64,000 nt of DNA, from assembly GCA_018340375.1 (NCBI GenBank), contig JAFFJZ010000003.1, positions 1,922,001 to 1,986,000 of the forward strand, written 5' to 3'. This document shows positions 44,200 to 58,186 of this stretch, piece after piece. This stretch comes from Gonatopus flavifemur. Lineage: Eukaryota > Arthropoda > Insecta > Hymenoptera > Dryinidae. Positions within the stretch are counted from its first letter, which is position 1. Every line of letters begins with the position of its first letter. The notes beneath the pieces were generated by a model, which searched no databases, was not told the origin of the DNA, and saw only the letters and a list, made by a program, of their open reading frames with translations. The position numbers and the translations under genes were made by a program.

Positions 44200-47100
44200 C
44201 TTTTCATGTTCTTCCAATAATCTCAATAGTGTTTGATTATCTGGCACCGTTTGATTGTTTTCTTCTTCTTGTTCCGTATCTTCGGTAGTTTCATCTGGTT
44301 CGCTGGCGTGTCGTTCCAAAGTACATGGTACCATCGGAGGTTCATTTTCCGTAGAGCTTTCATTAACATTTAACGGAGTATCATCTATGACTGGATCTCG
44401 CTCACGTTCAAACATACCCGAACAGTTACCAAGTTGTTTCAAATAATACTCTTTACTATCTGTGCTCGTGGCAACTTTATATTTCAACTGTTTCTGTAAT
44501 TGAAATTAGTGTTTTTACAATTACACCTCATACAAAGTGTTTCGCGAGAATCAAGGAATGAAAGCTTCTTGAATTATTCACAAAATATTATTTCAACGTG
44601 AATCTTGATACATTCACACATTTGAAGTGAAATTTATATTAGATGCGATGTAACTTACATTATCTGGATGTTCCAATTCCGGACGATAAGGATAATGAAT
44701 GTAGAAAAGTTCATTTTTCATCATTTTCTTCCGCATTCTGCAAGGACCTTCTGTCATATCGAGCATCCATTTGTCAAGTTTAGTGGGCGTTGGTGGACCC
44801 CAAAGGCCTCTTTCTCTGGTCAATTCCGTTTCAGTTTGTAACCATTCCTGAACAATAATGTTATGGAGATTTAATGAGAATGTATTGATGAATTTGAGAA
44901 AAAGCTGAACTTTTGTGAAAAAATCTACCTGATACACATAACGTTGAGTGTGTTGATAAGTCTGCTGATAATGCAATCTTTTTGCAGCAGCCAATTCTCT
45001 GACTAATCCAATATGTTGTTCCGTCCATTGTGCTACAGTATTTTGATGCAATCTGAGTCTAACGCGCACCGATTCTTCTTTTCTTACTTTCGTTCGACTG
45101 GCCAATCTAGTTAATCCTCCTGTTACTTTTTGAATTTTCTAAAACAAAATAAAAAATCACAAATTAAAATGATCAATTTATCATTCAATATTCAATCATT
45201 CATTCACCGATCATTCAATTTTATATAATAATAGTATTTCTTGTGACATTCAAAATTCTTGAAATGCAAGTTGAATGTTTCTCAAAACAACAAGCAAATG
45301 TCATGCTGCAAAATTGAAAAAAAATCCATAGAATTACCGATTGTATTTGATTATGTAATTCCCAAGGAACTCTGTACGAAGCTTTTCTCTCCATGACCAC
45401 GTAATTAAGCCACAATCTGGATGCAGCTTCATGCACTTGTTCTCTCACCACCGATAATTCAGGGGCGCGTTCATTTCCAACCGGAGGTGCAAGAGTTACT
45501 TTGAAAACTTCTTCAATTGCAGGTTTTTTACAAACATAGAGTTCTTCCCAAACTCTCGTAGCTGCCACTGCCATTAAATTATGACCTTGGTGAGAAGTGA
45601 GTCTATCGTCACTGGATTCCACTTGGGGATTTACATGCCACGTTGTTTTCATATTCGTATCAAGCATGATTTTCACATCTGCCGTTAATTGTAAAAGACA
45701 ATAAGTCAAACAACCGATAAACTCCAATTCATGATTACCAGCACCAAATATCAACAATCTGAAAACAAATGAACCTAACATCAATTAATGGATGTAAAGC
45801 TAAGAAAAATATTATACATAATGTCCGCGTTTCTCTACATTTCTAATGAATCAACTGCATTGAATCAAAATAATGATCATGTAAAAGATAGTTTCAGGTA
45901 TCCGAAAATTGTATGTTATGCAAGTTTTAATTTTTTATTAAAACGACTTGATGATTGGAGATAAACAAACTGAATTCAAGTGACATGTTGATTGAAGTAT
46001 TATGCGTTCTTGACAATTATGAACACTGACCTATGAGTCGTAAGCTTATGCAAAGCTTCCAAGACGGCCATCTGGTCGGCAATAGAATCTGTTGCACGTG
46101 ATAACAAAAACAATGTTGCTCTATTCAGGCAGTGATGAAGACCTTCCATACTCACAACGCCTGGTCTTCGTTTGGCTTGGCCAATAAGTTTTACTATGAA
46201 ATCAAACACTTCATGTGGATCTTTAGTTAAAATACCTGCAAAAGACGATGTTAATTTACATTAAAAAATGATAATAAAGTGAAATTTTCCATAACAACTT
46301 CATTATTCATAAATAATATTGAATAATGATTGATTTTGTATTTGAAGCGAGTTGACTGGATTATGATCGTACCTTGCCATAATTTGTCAACTATTCTAGC
46401 TGCTACGTAACAAACATTGGTGGTTATATTATTCACAGATCCTCCAGGAACAACGGGTAATGCAGCTTGTTCTCCAATGAGTACATCAGCTGCTAATAAA
46501 TGTTCCATCAGAATCGAGAGTATTTCTGTTTGATAACGCATCTGTTGACTAGTCGAAGCGTGTTCCGGCCATGCTTCAAGAACAAGATCTATCGCTGGGG
46601 GAGATTTGGCCGTAACGGGCAGTGAGAGAGAATCCACCACGATAACGCGTAGAAAATCCATGACGAATTTTCTTGCTGGATGATTTGTCAAACCAATATC
46701 TTTTGATGGCGATCTAACTAATACCGGTTCTTGCTATACGAAACAAATTAAACCTCATCAATTGAATCATACAATATTTATAAACAAACATAAATTCATC
46801 GTTTTAACGTATTTAAATTCTACAAATTACATGAAATAACAAGAATAATCAGATATATTTCTTAATTACTCATAAGAATTCTTGAGTGCTAGCATTTCAA
46901 TTAAATTTTTATACGACTGTAACATAATTGAAAATTAATAAAATAAATAAGTTTACAGTAATATTTGTAATTTACCTCATCAGCTGGGGTGCTGGCCCCG
47001 CTGCTGTCTGGACTGGAACTAGGTGGTTTTGGGAAAAGAGTTCCAGCTAATGCACCTAGTACCTCGGCCGACATGAACACATGCATGAAGTCAGTAAAAT

Positions 47101-47714
47101 TGTGATAGAGGAAGAACAAAAATTGTATTATTGTCACTGGATAATCGTTCAACCATTCCGGAAGAGATTCTGGACTGTTAATGACAGAATAAAGAATCAT
47201 TTTGATTAGTATTAACGTAAATTTCGCGAGTTGAAAATCAAAGAAATTAAATTCAAATTTTGTGACTAAATTACATTCAGTGTATTGAAATCTTTGAAAA
47301 TCTATTTTTTGATTCTTATTGAAACTCATGTAGCACAAGAACGTCATACGAATATTTCAAAGACGTCTGTTTCGAGAAGTTTCTATGAACATTTTTTTCA
47401 AAGATCCTCTATATCTCTTCAAAATTTTATGATATACAAAATGAATTTAATTGAATCTTTATGGGAAGAATAAATAAATGTTCAATAATAAAGTATTGAA
47501 ATGAGAAACCAACCTGTTTGAGTAACTGTTCAACATAGTTCGAACCATGGCTAATAAGGTGACAACTGCCTCTGGGCACAGATTGATTCGATTCGTGAAT
47601 GATGAGAGCGTATGGTTTGCAGGGACACCAAATATAAAGCTCCAAACGTTGTTCAAAGTCAGCTGAATTGTGAGATTTCATAAGCATTACAATTGAAAGC
47701 CTTATTCATAGGAA

Positions 47715-47752
<38 letters not shown>

Positions 47753-47984
47753 CAATATTTTCAACTGAAGGACTAATAATAATAAATATGTTTGTGTTTT
47801 TTCCTTGCCTTTAAATCTGTAGGTAAAAGTTTGACTGGCTGACCCAACATAAGTGCAATGAAAAGGAAATAAAGCTCCGGAACCAAATCTACGTGTTGCG
47901 GGAGTAGCCATCCAAGATGTTGAAATCCAGGTACGTGAAGACCTACCGGCTTTGTGTCACCTCCTGTCATTTGGTGATGACAAC
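44200..47984 (-). CDS. bchs: blue cheese/WDFY3: helical region before the PH domain (exons 23-31)
   Basis: Exons: 47,984-47,809; 47,662-47,514; 47,174-46,976; 46,733-46,373; 46,235-46,031; 45,758-45,338; 45,138-44,929; 44,847-44,659; 44,493-44,200. Conserved blocks include NNVWSFIFGVPANHTLSSF, LTNHPARKFVMDFLRVIVVD, GAGNHELEFIGCLTYCLLQL, ERGLWGPPTPTKLDKWMLDM and TEGPCRMRKKM. Exon 23 ends AAG|GCAAGG, a GC-AG intron that is the only reading keeping phase. The acidic exon 31 is less conserved. Family members use this large alpha-solenoid-like part as a scaffold; detailed roles are not readable here. Confidence 0.9.
47717..47750 (+). repeat. (AT)n microsatellite in a bchs intron
   Basis: About 17 perfect AT units. 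A second intronic microsatellite, (CA)n, lies at 53,407-53,422. Confidence 0.95.
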
Positions 47985-48097
47985 CTGCAAGAGAAGAAGA
48001 AAAAAAACGAATGACATGCATTTGTAACGATACAATTGTGCATAAACCAAAATATAGAGTTGAAAAGATCCTGATTACGTCTGTATTCTGTACGTAC

Positions 48098-51000
48098 CAA
48101 GTGCTAACGCCACTTTGTTATGATCGGTATGTCTTAGCCAACCTCCATTACTAGTGCCTTCTTTGAATTTTTGCAAGAGTTGTTGAACTGAACAAACTGC
48201 TACCAATATGCGCAATCCCCATATCACTGTTGTACTATGAAGGCCAGATTGTAAGAATAATAATATCCAGTCAAGGCCAAGAACTTTGGTTAATTCTTCA
48301 TTCATGCTAGAACACCGGAGAGAATCGTTCAAAAAAATTGAGCACGCTTTTGAAGAGAATTCGAAATTCAACGTAATCCCTCTTATAAATTTCAAGGATA
48401 TCATGAAGTTTTTTCCATTTTCCTCACCTCACGTTTACTTTTGGCCCATTGAAGAGTAATGAATGTAATAACTGTAAACAACGATTTCTCAAAAGAATAT
48501 TTTCTCCTTCGCCATCTTTACCACCATCGCTTTCACGAAGAATCAAGTGTTTTTCAGAACTGATAGGAAGAGTAGCCACAATATATTGACCAAACCTAAA
48601 AAAATCATGTAAAATGTTTCAAAATAAAGAAATTTGAAACAATAATAAAATTCATTTTGAAAATAACTTATGGTTGCTGCTATATATTACGATAAATGGT
48701 ATAATTACCATAGAAGATCTGCTTGTCTCGGTTGTGCTAGTAGGATACTCAACAATGCCAATAAAACCTGCCTTGTACTAGTTTGTTTGACCTCACCCAA
48801 AATATATAATAATTTATGAACCAACTGCAAATCTCTCATCAATCGTAAATTGGTTCGTTTCTCACTGGATTCTGCAATCAACTCATACAAATGTTCCAAG
48901 AGAGATCTTAAAAGTTCCCCAGGTGCTTCATGCCAGACCTTCGATATATGAAAAGAAAAAAATGTTGATCTTCTATATGAAATTTTGTGAATAATGGGGT
49001 ATCACAGTCAATTGAGAAAGAATTTAGTTTGAAAAAAATCTTAGATAATATCCCTGTATCCATCCAGATGGTGGATTAGTTAAGTTCTTTCAATTGGCTA
49101 GGATACTTTTTTTTCTGCTCAATTTTTCCCCTTTTTTTTTGCTCCCACAAAACGTTCTTACATGCGTGGTTGTTTTACGTTTAAAATTTGGAATAGAAAT
49201 AAAATATTTTCAATTCTCACTTGTAAGTCGCACAAAAGATCTTGGAATGCGGTGACATTGGGAATGGCACTTGTCTCCCGACCACTGTCAACTGTACCAA
49301 CAAGACTGAATGTAAGATGTAATATATGACTATTCAATAGAGGACATTTTCTTCTCAATAACATTGCCAAAGTTTGATATCCTCTGCGACGATCCATCTC
49401 CTGTTGTGCCGCTTGATTTGATCGCACAACACAAACCAATGCTTTTACAGCGGCATATAAAGATTCGACGTCTTGTGCCATAGCTATCAGACCTGTAATA
49501 TGAGACAGTTGAATCATTTCATCCGATTATTCACTCCATTGCTGATGGAAATTCACCTCATAATATTTTCATATCATTCTCGTCATATACTTTCATTAAA
49601 TTATGTGCAGAATATTCAGGATTCTTCAAACATTTACCTAATGAAACGGAACATCCACCAACGTTATCGATCATCGTGGCAACTGGCTTGGGACTGAACA
49701 CACGTACACCGAGATAACCCACAACGACTCCTCCTAGAGCTCTTGCCGGTCCACTTAGATGTCCGGCAGAATTATGGAGGATTCTAATTGGAGTGGCATT
49801 TTCATGGGATGACATACCAAGCTACACAAATATTTAAATGCTCATGATTAAAATCTTTTAAAACAAAGCAATAAATATGTTTTTTTATTTATGAAAAAAT
49901 GTTATAAAATGTTATCAGAAAACCTTTAAAATATAACTTAAGGAGACTGATCGGAATTGACGCTTTTCTCGAGAATTATATGATAATTCTGAATATAGCT
50001 TTCTTTTATCGTAGTTATTCGTATGGATGTGTCGTGAAATGTGTGACTTTATCCCTTCTATTCTCTTATTCTCTCATGTATGTATATTTGGCTGTTGTCG
50101 TTAAGACCCATGTGACGCTATTTCGATTTAAATAGACGGTTGTTATGAACAGATTTATTCAAAACCTAACTTCTCAACAGCTTTGACTAATTTCACGGTT
50201 ATATTAGGTACGCGATGAGTAAGAAATATCAGAAAAAAGGTTCATATATTTTCAAACATCAACACTGAATATAATAATACTAATAAAAATGAAAATAATT
50301 ACCTGCTTTGCGATTGACTTATTGTCGGCACGACTGTACACTTTTCTAATCTTTGCGAGAGTCAACTGAGACGTAGCTTTAGCATTCAGACCGAATACGA
50401 CTTTTTCTTCGGTAACAAGTGGCGGCAAAGGTTCCGGACCTTGAAAAAATCAAATTTCACGTACATCATTTCATCTGAGTAGTATTCAAAATTATTGAAA
50501 AATATATCAAAATGAGTGACCGAAACATCACTGTGTACATTAAATATGGATAACGTAAAAAATACAAATGAATAAATAATGAAAAATCAGTCCAGTTCGG
50601 AAAAAATGAGGTCATTGAATTGTACTGCGGGTTTGTTTTGTGTATTTTAGTCCGTATTTTTGTTATCATTCTTGCAGGGGGTCCAGGTGAGGACATTATT
50701 TTTCTAATCGTCCAGATCACAAGTTTATGAAAAATCTTTTCATCATGGGGAGTTATTGTAACTCGTGGGGGACATCATGAAGTAAATTATCCATGATTGA
50801 AACATTTGACTTTTGAATTTGAATAAACAAAAACAAAATGGGGGTCCGCTTTCGGTGGTTTTTCTCTACTCATAATCAATCCAATATAGCACTGATGCAA
50901 CAATCAAGTTTTCTATTTTTCTCTCCGTCCATTCAAACGTGCAGATCAGTCAAGGATGGAGAAAGGGTCCAAAGCATCCCCATTCTATTCTTCACTAACC

Positions 51001-52646
51001 TGCACGTTCGAATGAACGTCAAGATAAAGAAATTCGTTGTTGCGCCAGTACAATGTAGATTTTTGGGTAATTATGATAGATCAAAAAAGTAACATGACAC
51101 TCAAAGAGCAGACTTTGCCCTACAAATGGCTCTTTTGATTGCTCCTCTACGATAATTTTTCGCCGAGATATTTAGCTTTGAAGTAATCTCCGTTTGGGAC
51201 GAAGTGATGCTAAACTCTTGAATGGTAGTACAATTTCAAACCAATGCCCTAAATATTCGTCCAATGCATTTTATAAAAGATTAAAAACTTCTTCAACAGT
51301 CCTTACCCGACAGTTGTGGAGCTTGCAAACTTCCCATATAGTGAGGTCCTAACTTGAACAGAGTTGCTATTTGTTGCGAGTTGAAAACTTCTTCGATCAA
51401 AGTACAAGGTCCTTGTTTCCAAGTAAGTCTGGAACATCGTCGCCAACAAGGTGGTGTGCCAATGTACCCATAAACTGGCGAGGCAACTGTTAAATTGGCC
51501 GCTCCACCGCCAGGAACTTGAGTGATATAATGTAACTGTGACAGAAGTGAATAAACAAACGAATTTTAGAGTCCATTAAATTATGTAGTCCAAATGCAAG
51601 TTTTAAGCTAATCAAGAAATTCTTTCGAGATTAATATCTTCCCAATTGAAATTAAACATATAACATACCTTTTGACTGTGAATGTGCTGACCGTCAAGAT
51701 ACAATGAGAAACTTGAATTTTTTAGTACAGCACGATTCAGTACGATAGCAATGTGATGCCATTGTCCTTCGTGTAATAAATCAGGACACCATATTCTAGC
51801 GCTAGATTCTCCGGTGCCTTCTGGTTCCCAATCTCCGGTATCTAGAGTTCACGTATTAAATATGAACTTCAGAGAATACTTGAGAATATGGTGCACAGTA
51901 ACAATGAAATGTTATTACAATTTCATACAGTGATAGTGAATTTTCACGAAAGAAATACGTGGCAACAAAAAGAGCCCAATAAAAGCGGAAGAAAATGGAA
52001 ACTCAATGTGTTAATTCAACTTTTTAACAGTTTCATTAAAGATTAAAATACATAAACTCACTTTGCGGTAAAGGCGTTTCTTGTGTCGAAACAATAATAG
52101 CTTTATCTCTTGCACTTAAAACAGCACTGAGGCAAATGATATCTCTGGATGGTTGCGGGGAGCGTACCAATGTCAATAGCCTCACGCAATGAGGATCAGT
52201 TCTTGGATCGCTGAATTTATCAACGCATATCCAAGTACTGTACGTCAAACCAGTTTGCGGAGGGAAAAGCCTATCGCCTGGAGAAAACCAACAATTTTTA
52301 TGAAGTCGTTTTTGGAAACGTATTTTCTCCTGGAAGTATATAAACAAAATTTATACCTGATCCAATTCCTCCGACTACACTATTATCGGCAGCCACTACA
52401 GTGGGAGGAGTAGTGCTTTGAGGAGCCACACTTGGCAAATAAAGGCACGCAAATCCCTCTGCACTCATGTCCAATTCAACGAATGGTGGTAACGTACAAG
52501 AGCCATGAGCTCTGAAATCTTTAGGAGTAGTCATTGATACCAAAGTCTTGATACGTGTCAATGGGACTGGTCCTCCTCTAGGTTTATTTGGTTCAATGTC
52601 ATCAAGACAGACACAGCATAAAGGATCACCCAATCTTAAAAACTCC
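48098..52646 (-). CDS. bchs: blue cheese/WDFY3: concanavalin A-like domain and following helical region (exons 13-22)
   Basis: Exons: 52,646-52,357; 52,277-52,062; 51,841-51,669; 51,535-51,307; 50,439-50,303; 49,821-49,638; 49,492-49,221; 48,938-48,709; 48,595-48,428; 48,306-48,098. The ConA/laminin-G-like fold lies in exons 13-16 (VPLTRIKTLVSMTTPKDFRA, GDRLFPPQTGLTYSTWICVD, HEGQWHHIAIVLNRAVLKNS). After it come SSHENATPIRILHNSAGHLS, AAVKALVCVVRSNQAAQQEM and HILHLTFSLVGTVDSG, near-identical in WDFY3 proteins. In exon 21 the donor GAG|GTGAGG was chosen because it alone keeps frame with exon 22. The 867-bp intron before exon 17 (50,440-51,306) is larger than its neighbours and contains unassigned sequence. 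Confidence 0.92.
50440..51306. other. bchs intron with unassigned sequence
   Basis: This intron between exons 17 and 16 is several times longer than its neighbours. It includes GC-richer segments (50,680-50,780 and 50,840-51,060) that may be transposon-derived, with GGGGGTCCAGGT and GGGGGTCCGC possibly related. No terminal repeats could be proven. A comparable unassigned insert fills 55,030-55,500 in the intron after exon 8. Confidence 0.35.
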
Positions 52647-52832
52647 CTAATGAAAGGAAAAGTTTTATTTTAAGTTAAAAAATATGTAGGTAAGTAACCA
52701 ATAATCAATTAATAAAAAATCACTTATTTATGAAAATTTTACGTGAATGTTTTAAATGAATTATAATTCGTATATGAAATTTATATGTTTGATGTCTTCT
52801 TTGCATTGTAACATTGCATTGTAACACTGTAC

Positions 52833-55800
52833 CTTAAATCTCTAGGCTCTAAGCTCTGTGCGGCTAATCGTTCTATAATATATTGGAGAGGTTGATGAAG
52901 AGGATGTGTTTCATCTTGTAAAGCTATTCTGCCCATAGATAAAAGCTCTCCAGCCATACCAGACTCGCACATCACTTGTTGATTTCTCTCTGTCCGTACT
53001 AAGCTTTTGATAACTTCTGCTATGTAAAGCTGTAGCGCCAAAGCTAGATGTGGTTTAGATGATTCAGATATCGATGGGAGCAAGTGCAACATCCCAACTA
53101 CTACACCAGGATGCACTACAATCGGCTCTGGGGCTGGTGGACTTAGATTCAAAGAATTTACTGCTGATCTTTTACCACTTCCAGTTGAATCGAAGGATTT
53201 TTGCTGTTAGCAAGAATAATACAAAGCTGAAGTAGGATGTATTGAGAAAGATTGATGAATTTCATCTAATAGCAAATTTTTAACTAAAATCAAAATTATT
53301 GTTTATCGATACATTTCACCAAAAACTATAAATAATATAAAATTCGAGATGAAAAACGTTTTGATAAGTTTTTACGTTTCTCTTATTAATAAGACTACAA
53401 AAAAAACACACACACACACACAATGAGGATAAAATTGAATTTCCTAGTGAATATTATTTTCACGATTCCAATTTGCAAAGTGGAACAAATGAACTAAACA
53501 AACCCTAGCGTCTATGAACTCTGGCCCAGTCTTGGGCCCAAGGTACATACATGCTAGGGAAATTCCGTCATGTATTTATAGATTGTCATCAATTTACTAA
53601 ATCATATGAATATCGATACATCAATGAATTTGAAATTTAATGTAAAAAAAGAAGTAAACACTAACCTCTACACTGATTTGTTTATGACTTGGCGATTTCA
53701 TTCCAACGCCAACTGTATTTGGTTTGTCAAATGTATCAAGAGCGATGTCATAAAGGAGTCTCAATATCAAGCAAGCATATGCCAAAGTCTTTGAAATTTC
53801 TTCGGGAATATTTGGTTCTAAAACACTTCCAGTGAATAATGATTGCAGTACATTGTAATAATTGGATATTGGTATTCCATCCATATGCGTTAATTTGGTT
53901 TGGGTAGAAAAACAACCAAGGAGTCGCAATGTATCGCACAGACTCGATTGGCATATCTAAACCAGAAATAGATAATTTAGAAAACATCCATATTTTTAGA
54001 AAATATAGTAATATACCTCGAGGTGGAAGAATTTTGCATTCGCAGGTTCGAATCGCATAGCCGTGCTTAGGGTATGGAATACAACGTATAATAACGTCAG
54101 TAACTGTGCTTCATCCAAAGGTGTTTTCTGAGTTAAATCGTTACATGGTTCCACAGTGTTTGTTTGGTCTTGAAAACTCAATTGTCCTTCCAAGGACACC
54201 AAGACTGACATTACATACACAAAACCTCCCACTTTTCGAAAAACAGTTCTCGTACGATGTGATTCTCTCAGGCAAGCCAACAAAGACTAAAATACGGAAA
54301 ACATTCGTTGAATTATTAATCATTATTTACAAAAATAAAAATTCATTTATCAAAGAGCACACTGTTTTGATTCGGCAATTCCAATTTCTAGAAATTTACT
54401 TTTAATATGGAAGAAGAAATATGCCATAAAAACAGTAAATTTATCTCCTTGAATACTAAAAATGATGAATACATTACCTTAAGTATATGAGTTTTCAAGA
54501 GAAGAGCATTTGCAGGCGCCGAGTGCATTACTCCTAATAGAGTTGCCATATCGTCATCACCTCCTGCACTAAGGATCAATTCCCTAACGATACCAAGAGC
54601 TTGAAAACGACAAAACGTATAGGGGACGAGGTTGTGAGCGCAACGTGCTCCACCGCACTCTCGAAAAATATTTGCATTTTGTACGTTGCCCGCAAGTAAA
54701 GTTGTTAAACCTTCCATGACTAAGGAGCCCAGCTTTTCATCTTCCGGGCATATCTTATATTCTTGTAAAAAAAAAAGTAATACGATACACATGATTAGAT
54801 ATCAAACTTATACTACGGGAGAGGTGTAATGCTAGCTCAATCATTCAAGCATACTTGAGAAAATTATAAGTTGAAACTATACCTAATCCTTGATCTTGTG
54901 CTGCTTGTCTATCTTTGAGTAAGGTAGCATATCGATGCAAACAAGTTACAAATACTTCTAACATTCCTACTTCTCTGTACACATCCTTGAATATGGCGTT
55001 ATGCCTAAAAAATACAAAAAATTATTTGTATGTCAGTAAAAAGTCTATTTAGAGTCCACAGAGCCAAATTATTCGAAACTGCGATTAAGGTGCGATTTTT
55101 TTTATATCTTATCGGTATAGGACTTGGATGTGCCGAAAAAGTATTTATGCGGTCGAGATTACTGGTTAAAGGGAATTATTCAATCAAAAGCTTATCGCTA
55201 CATTGCGTTTCGGGGCATTCGAGCTCCACTATCTCATCTACGTCTGGACATTTTCTAGATCAAAAGTTACGCGCTCGTGAGGCCAATCTTGAATAATTCG
55301 CTTCTCATTTTTATTGAATCACGATTAAATCATAGACAGAGAAATACAGGAACGAACTATGAACTGAGCTTTTAGGGACGGGGAGTAAAGCCGATGAGAA
55401 ATAAGGAAATGTCCTGACAGCAAATGCATGTCGCTCGTCTCCCAACGGCTTCCCCTCTTCAACGATATTCTCCGTCCTTATATTTCTATGTCTGTGGATA
55501 AAATCATACGGAACTTTGATGTATACATGCATACCTCAATATATTGAGAAGTGTTTCCATGCACATAATACTGCAATTGACTGAATTATTTGTTTTAAGC
55601 AAAATTGATAAGGATATAAGCTCCTTGCAAGGCACGAAATTTAGCTGGAAAACAATAAATTCCAGTAACTGAAAGAATTTTTCTTGAATTTCTGGATTTT
55701 TTTGATGGATCTTCTCCGCAAACTGAGACAATGTATTCTGTCCCTCGAGGATAAAATAATTTGCATTATCGCTGTGATAAACGCTCGATATTGCATCCAA

Positions 55801-58186
55801 TATGGTACAACACAACAATGGCGAATTTGATTTCACAAATACCGATTGTAAAACTTGAAAAGCTTGAATATTCCGAACACTGCCACCTAAAAACAAAGAA
55901 TGAAGGAATAAAAAGTGAAATTTTTGTTCCACCATTTGATATCTTATCTTATTAATTAAAATATCCTCTACCAAAGTGTGATGCATTCTCAAATCAGTTT
56001 TATAAAAATATCGAATTTCATTTTACCTCTGTTACTAGGTTGAGGTAAAGTGAAGCCAAGCATTTGAAATAAGGAACCCATACTAGCTTGACTGGGTTTC
56101 AATTCTGTATGTCCACACATTGTCAAAGATGCTAGCATAAGAACCAGATTTCTAATTGCATCTTGCGCTTCCGCTCTGCCATCCTGTTCTAATCGCGAAG
56201 GAGCATGTCTGTAACAAGAAATTTTAATAAATGATCGCAATTAACAAAAAATGGTATAAAAACTCATCTATATTGAACTTACTTCAATAAAAATTCCGAT
56301 AGAAAGATGTAACCTTGACAAGCACGAAAATCATCCAACAGAGTTTGCGATACTTCACTAGAATCTTTGAGAAAACAAAAAACAGTCACAAACATTTCAA
56401 CGACCTCCAATGGTGCCAATTCAGGTACACGTTGCATATTATCGATACATAAAGCTATACACCCTTTATCTGAAAATAAAAATGAAAACCAGTGATTGGA
56501 GCATGGAAAGCAAAATTAATTTTATTTTTAATTTTTTATCAAATTTTGTACTGACTGTGAATGTACGCGACAACGTTTTGCGTTAGTCCGTGCCGTGAGA
56601 GAGTCATTAAAACTTCGGCGGCACTTTTCCGCCACATTACGTTGTACTGAGGACACCAACTAGTTATTGCTGAGAACAATAAAGTTAAATCATCCTTCCG
56701 CGCGAGTTCTTCCGCTGGATAAGGATGACTACAAAGTCTAACCAATAACTGAAACGAAGAAGAAATCATTTTCAAATCATTCAACTTGGATAATCCTTTG
56801 AAAAAAATACTAATGCTTTTTTTAATTGTATCATTTTCATATATTTAAATATTTCAAATAATTACCTGAACAAATATTTTCTGCAACAGTATCCTCCGTT
56901 CCCTTGGAGTAAATTCACTATTCGCATCCGTAACATTTGCTTCCTCCTCATTCATTTCAGGTAAGTCAAAGAATAAATACAGACATTTCACTAATGTTGA
57001 TGGAACTGAAGCGGTTGTCATTGCCTTGGAATTGCATTAAAATATAATTAGTTTTTGATTTCTAACCCACTCTTGCTATAATATTTTGTTCCTTCGGTAT
57101 GACGAATCAGTTGTTTTGAATGGTTTTCTAAAATTCTTATCGACACTATATTACAAGTTACCTCAATTTTTGCTTTGATTATTTCAAACTCTTAGCTGCC
57201 ACCCTGGTGTCAAGTTATGCGTACTCGTGTATTGAAAACATTCTAGAAGATACTTGAACCATTTTCTTTTTCAATCGAATATTAATTTCAAACAAAAATT
57301 CATTCCAAGTATGAGAATAAAATTATGAAAAAAACATGAAAAATTTAGTTTGAAGGGTCGAGTTTTTAGATTGAAAGTCAAGATGGAATTTCCTTGGGGT
57401 CGCAGTTAAGGGTGAATTAAATTATTATTCATTGAACGAATAAAAACATTTTTTGATGGGATACAATGTTGTTCTTCCTTCAAAACAACAATAGCCGCAT
57501 TATGGCTTTGAAGATAATTGATTTATAAAAATAGATTTCAAACAATATATGAGAAACAATAAAAATTAATAACTGAAATATAAATACTTGTATTAGAGAA
57601 GCATCTCCAGCTGCCAATAAGTTTAACGCAGACAATAACATCCAACCATTACTGGATTCTTCACTATTTTCAATTTCCAGAAATTTTACAATGGCACAAC
57701 TCGCAGTTTCCGTACTTTGGTTACTAGCTCTTCGTCTAATCTCAGCTACCATTAATCTAGATACTTGTTGAGTAAAAGCCAGGATATCCCAAAACTTTTC
57801 ATTCATATCCGCAGATGGACTAGATCCAAATACCTGAAAGATTTGAACAAACGATTTTTTCTACAACGAATCTCATCTTGAAAAATTTGAAAGAATCAGA
57901 GGACCTGTTCACAGGTTACAAATCAAAACTACAATTTTTTGTTTTTAACCTTGCAAAACAGTGGCAACATATTATATAATTTGTCATCGCGTTCTGAATC
58001 TGAAAGAGGTTGAGCCGGATGTGTATATTCCGAAAAAAGTTTCTTCAAGTGCATAAGGCCCAAAGCAGTATGCTGAGGATTGGATGCCCCTGCGCCGTCG
58101 TCTAAGCCACCGGTGCCTCCCGAGCCCATGCCTCCGACGCTGGTTCCCCCTCGTAATTTCCGCATTATGTTCATATTTGGGATTTG
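52833..58186 (-). CDS. bchs: blue cheese/WDFY3: N-terminal region (exons 1-12)
   Basis: Coding exons: 58,174-57,950; 57,833-57,588; 57,024-56,866; 56,748-56,556; 56,469-56,283; 56,208-56,027; 55,886-55,535; 55,004-54,883; 54,761-54,478; 54,286-54,017; 53,956-53,666; 53,203-52,833. The start ATG is at 58,174, 12 bp after an acceptor at 58,186. Blocks recognised in WDFY3 include ALGLMHLKKLFSEYTHPAQP, QQVSRLMVAEIRRRASNQST, LTLLFSAITSWCPQYNVMWR, NANYFILEGQNTLSQFAEKI, GGARCAHNLVPYTFCRFQAL and RESHRTRTVFRKVGGFVYVM. Summed over all 46 exons the coding length is 10,314 bp (3,437 residues), exactly divisible by three and close to the family's about 3,500. bchs/ALFY links ubiquitinated aggregates to autophagosomes. 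Confidence 0.93.
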
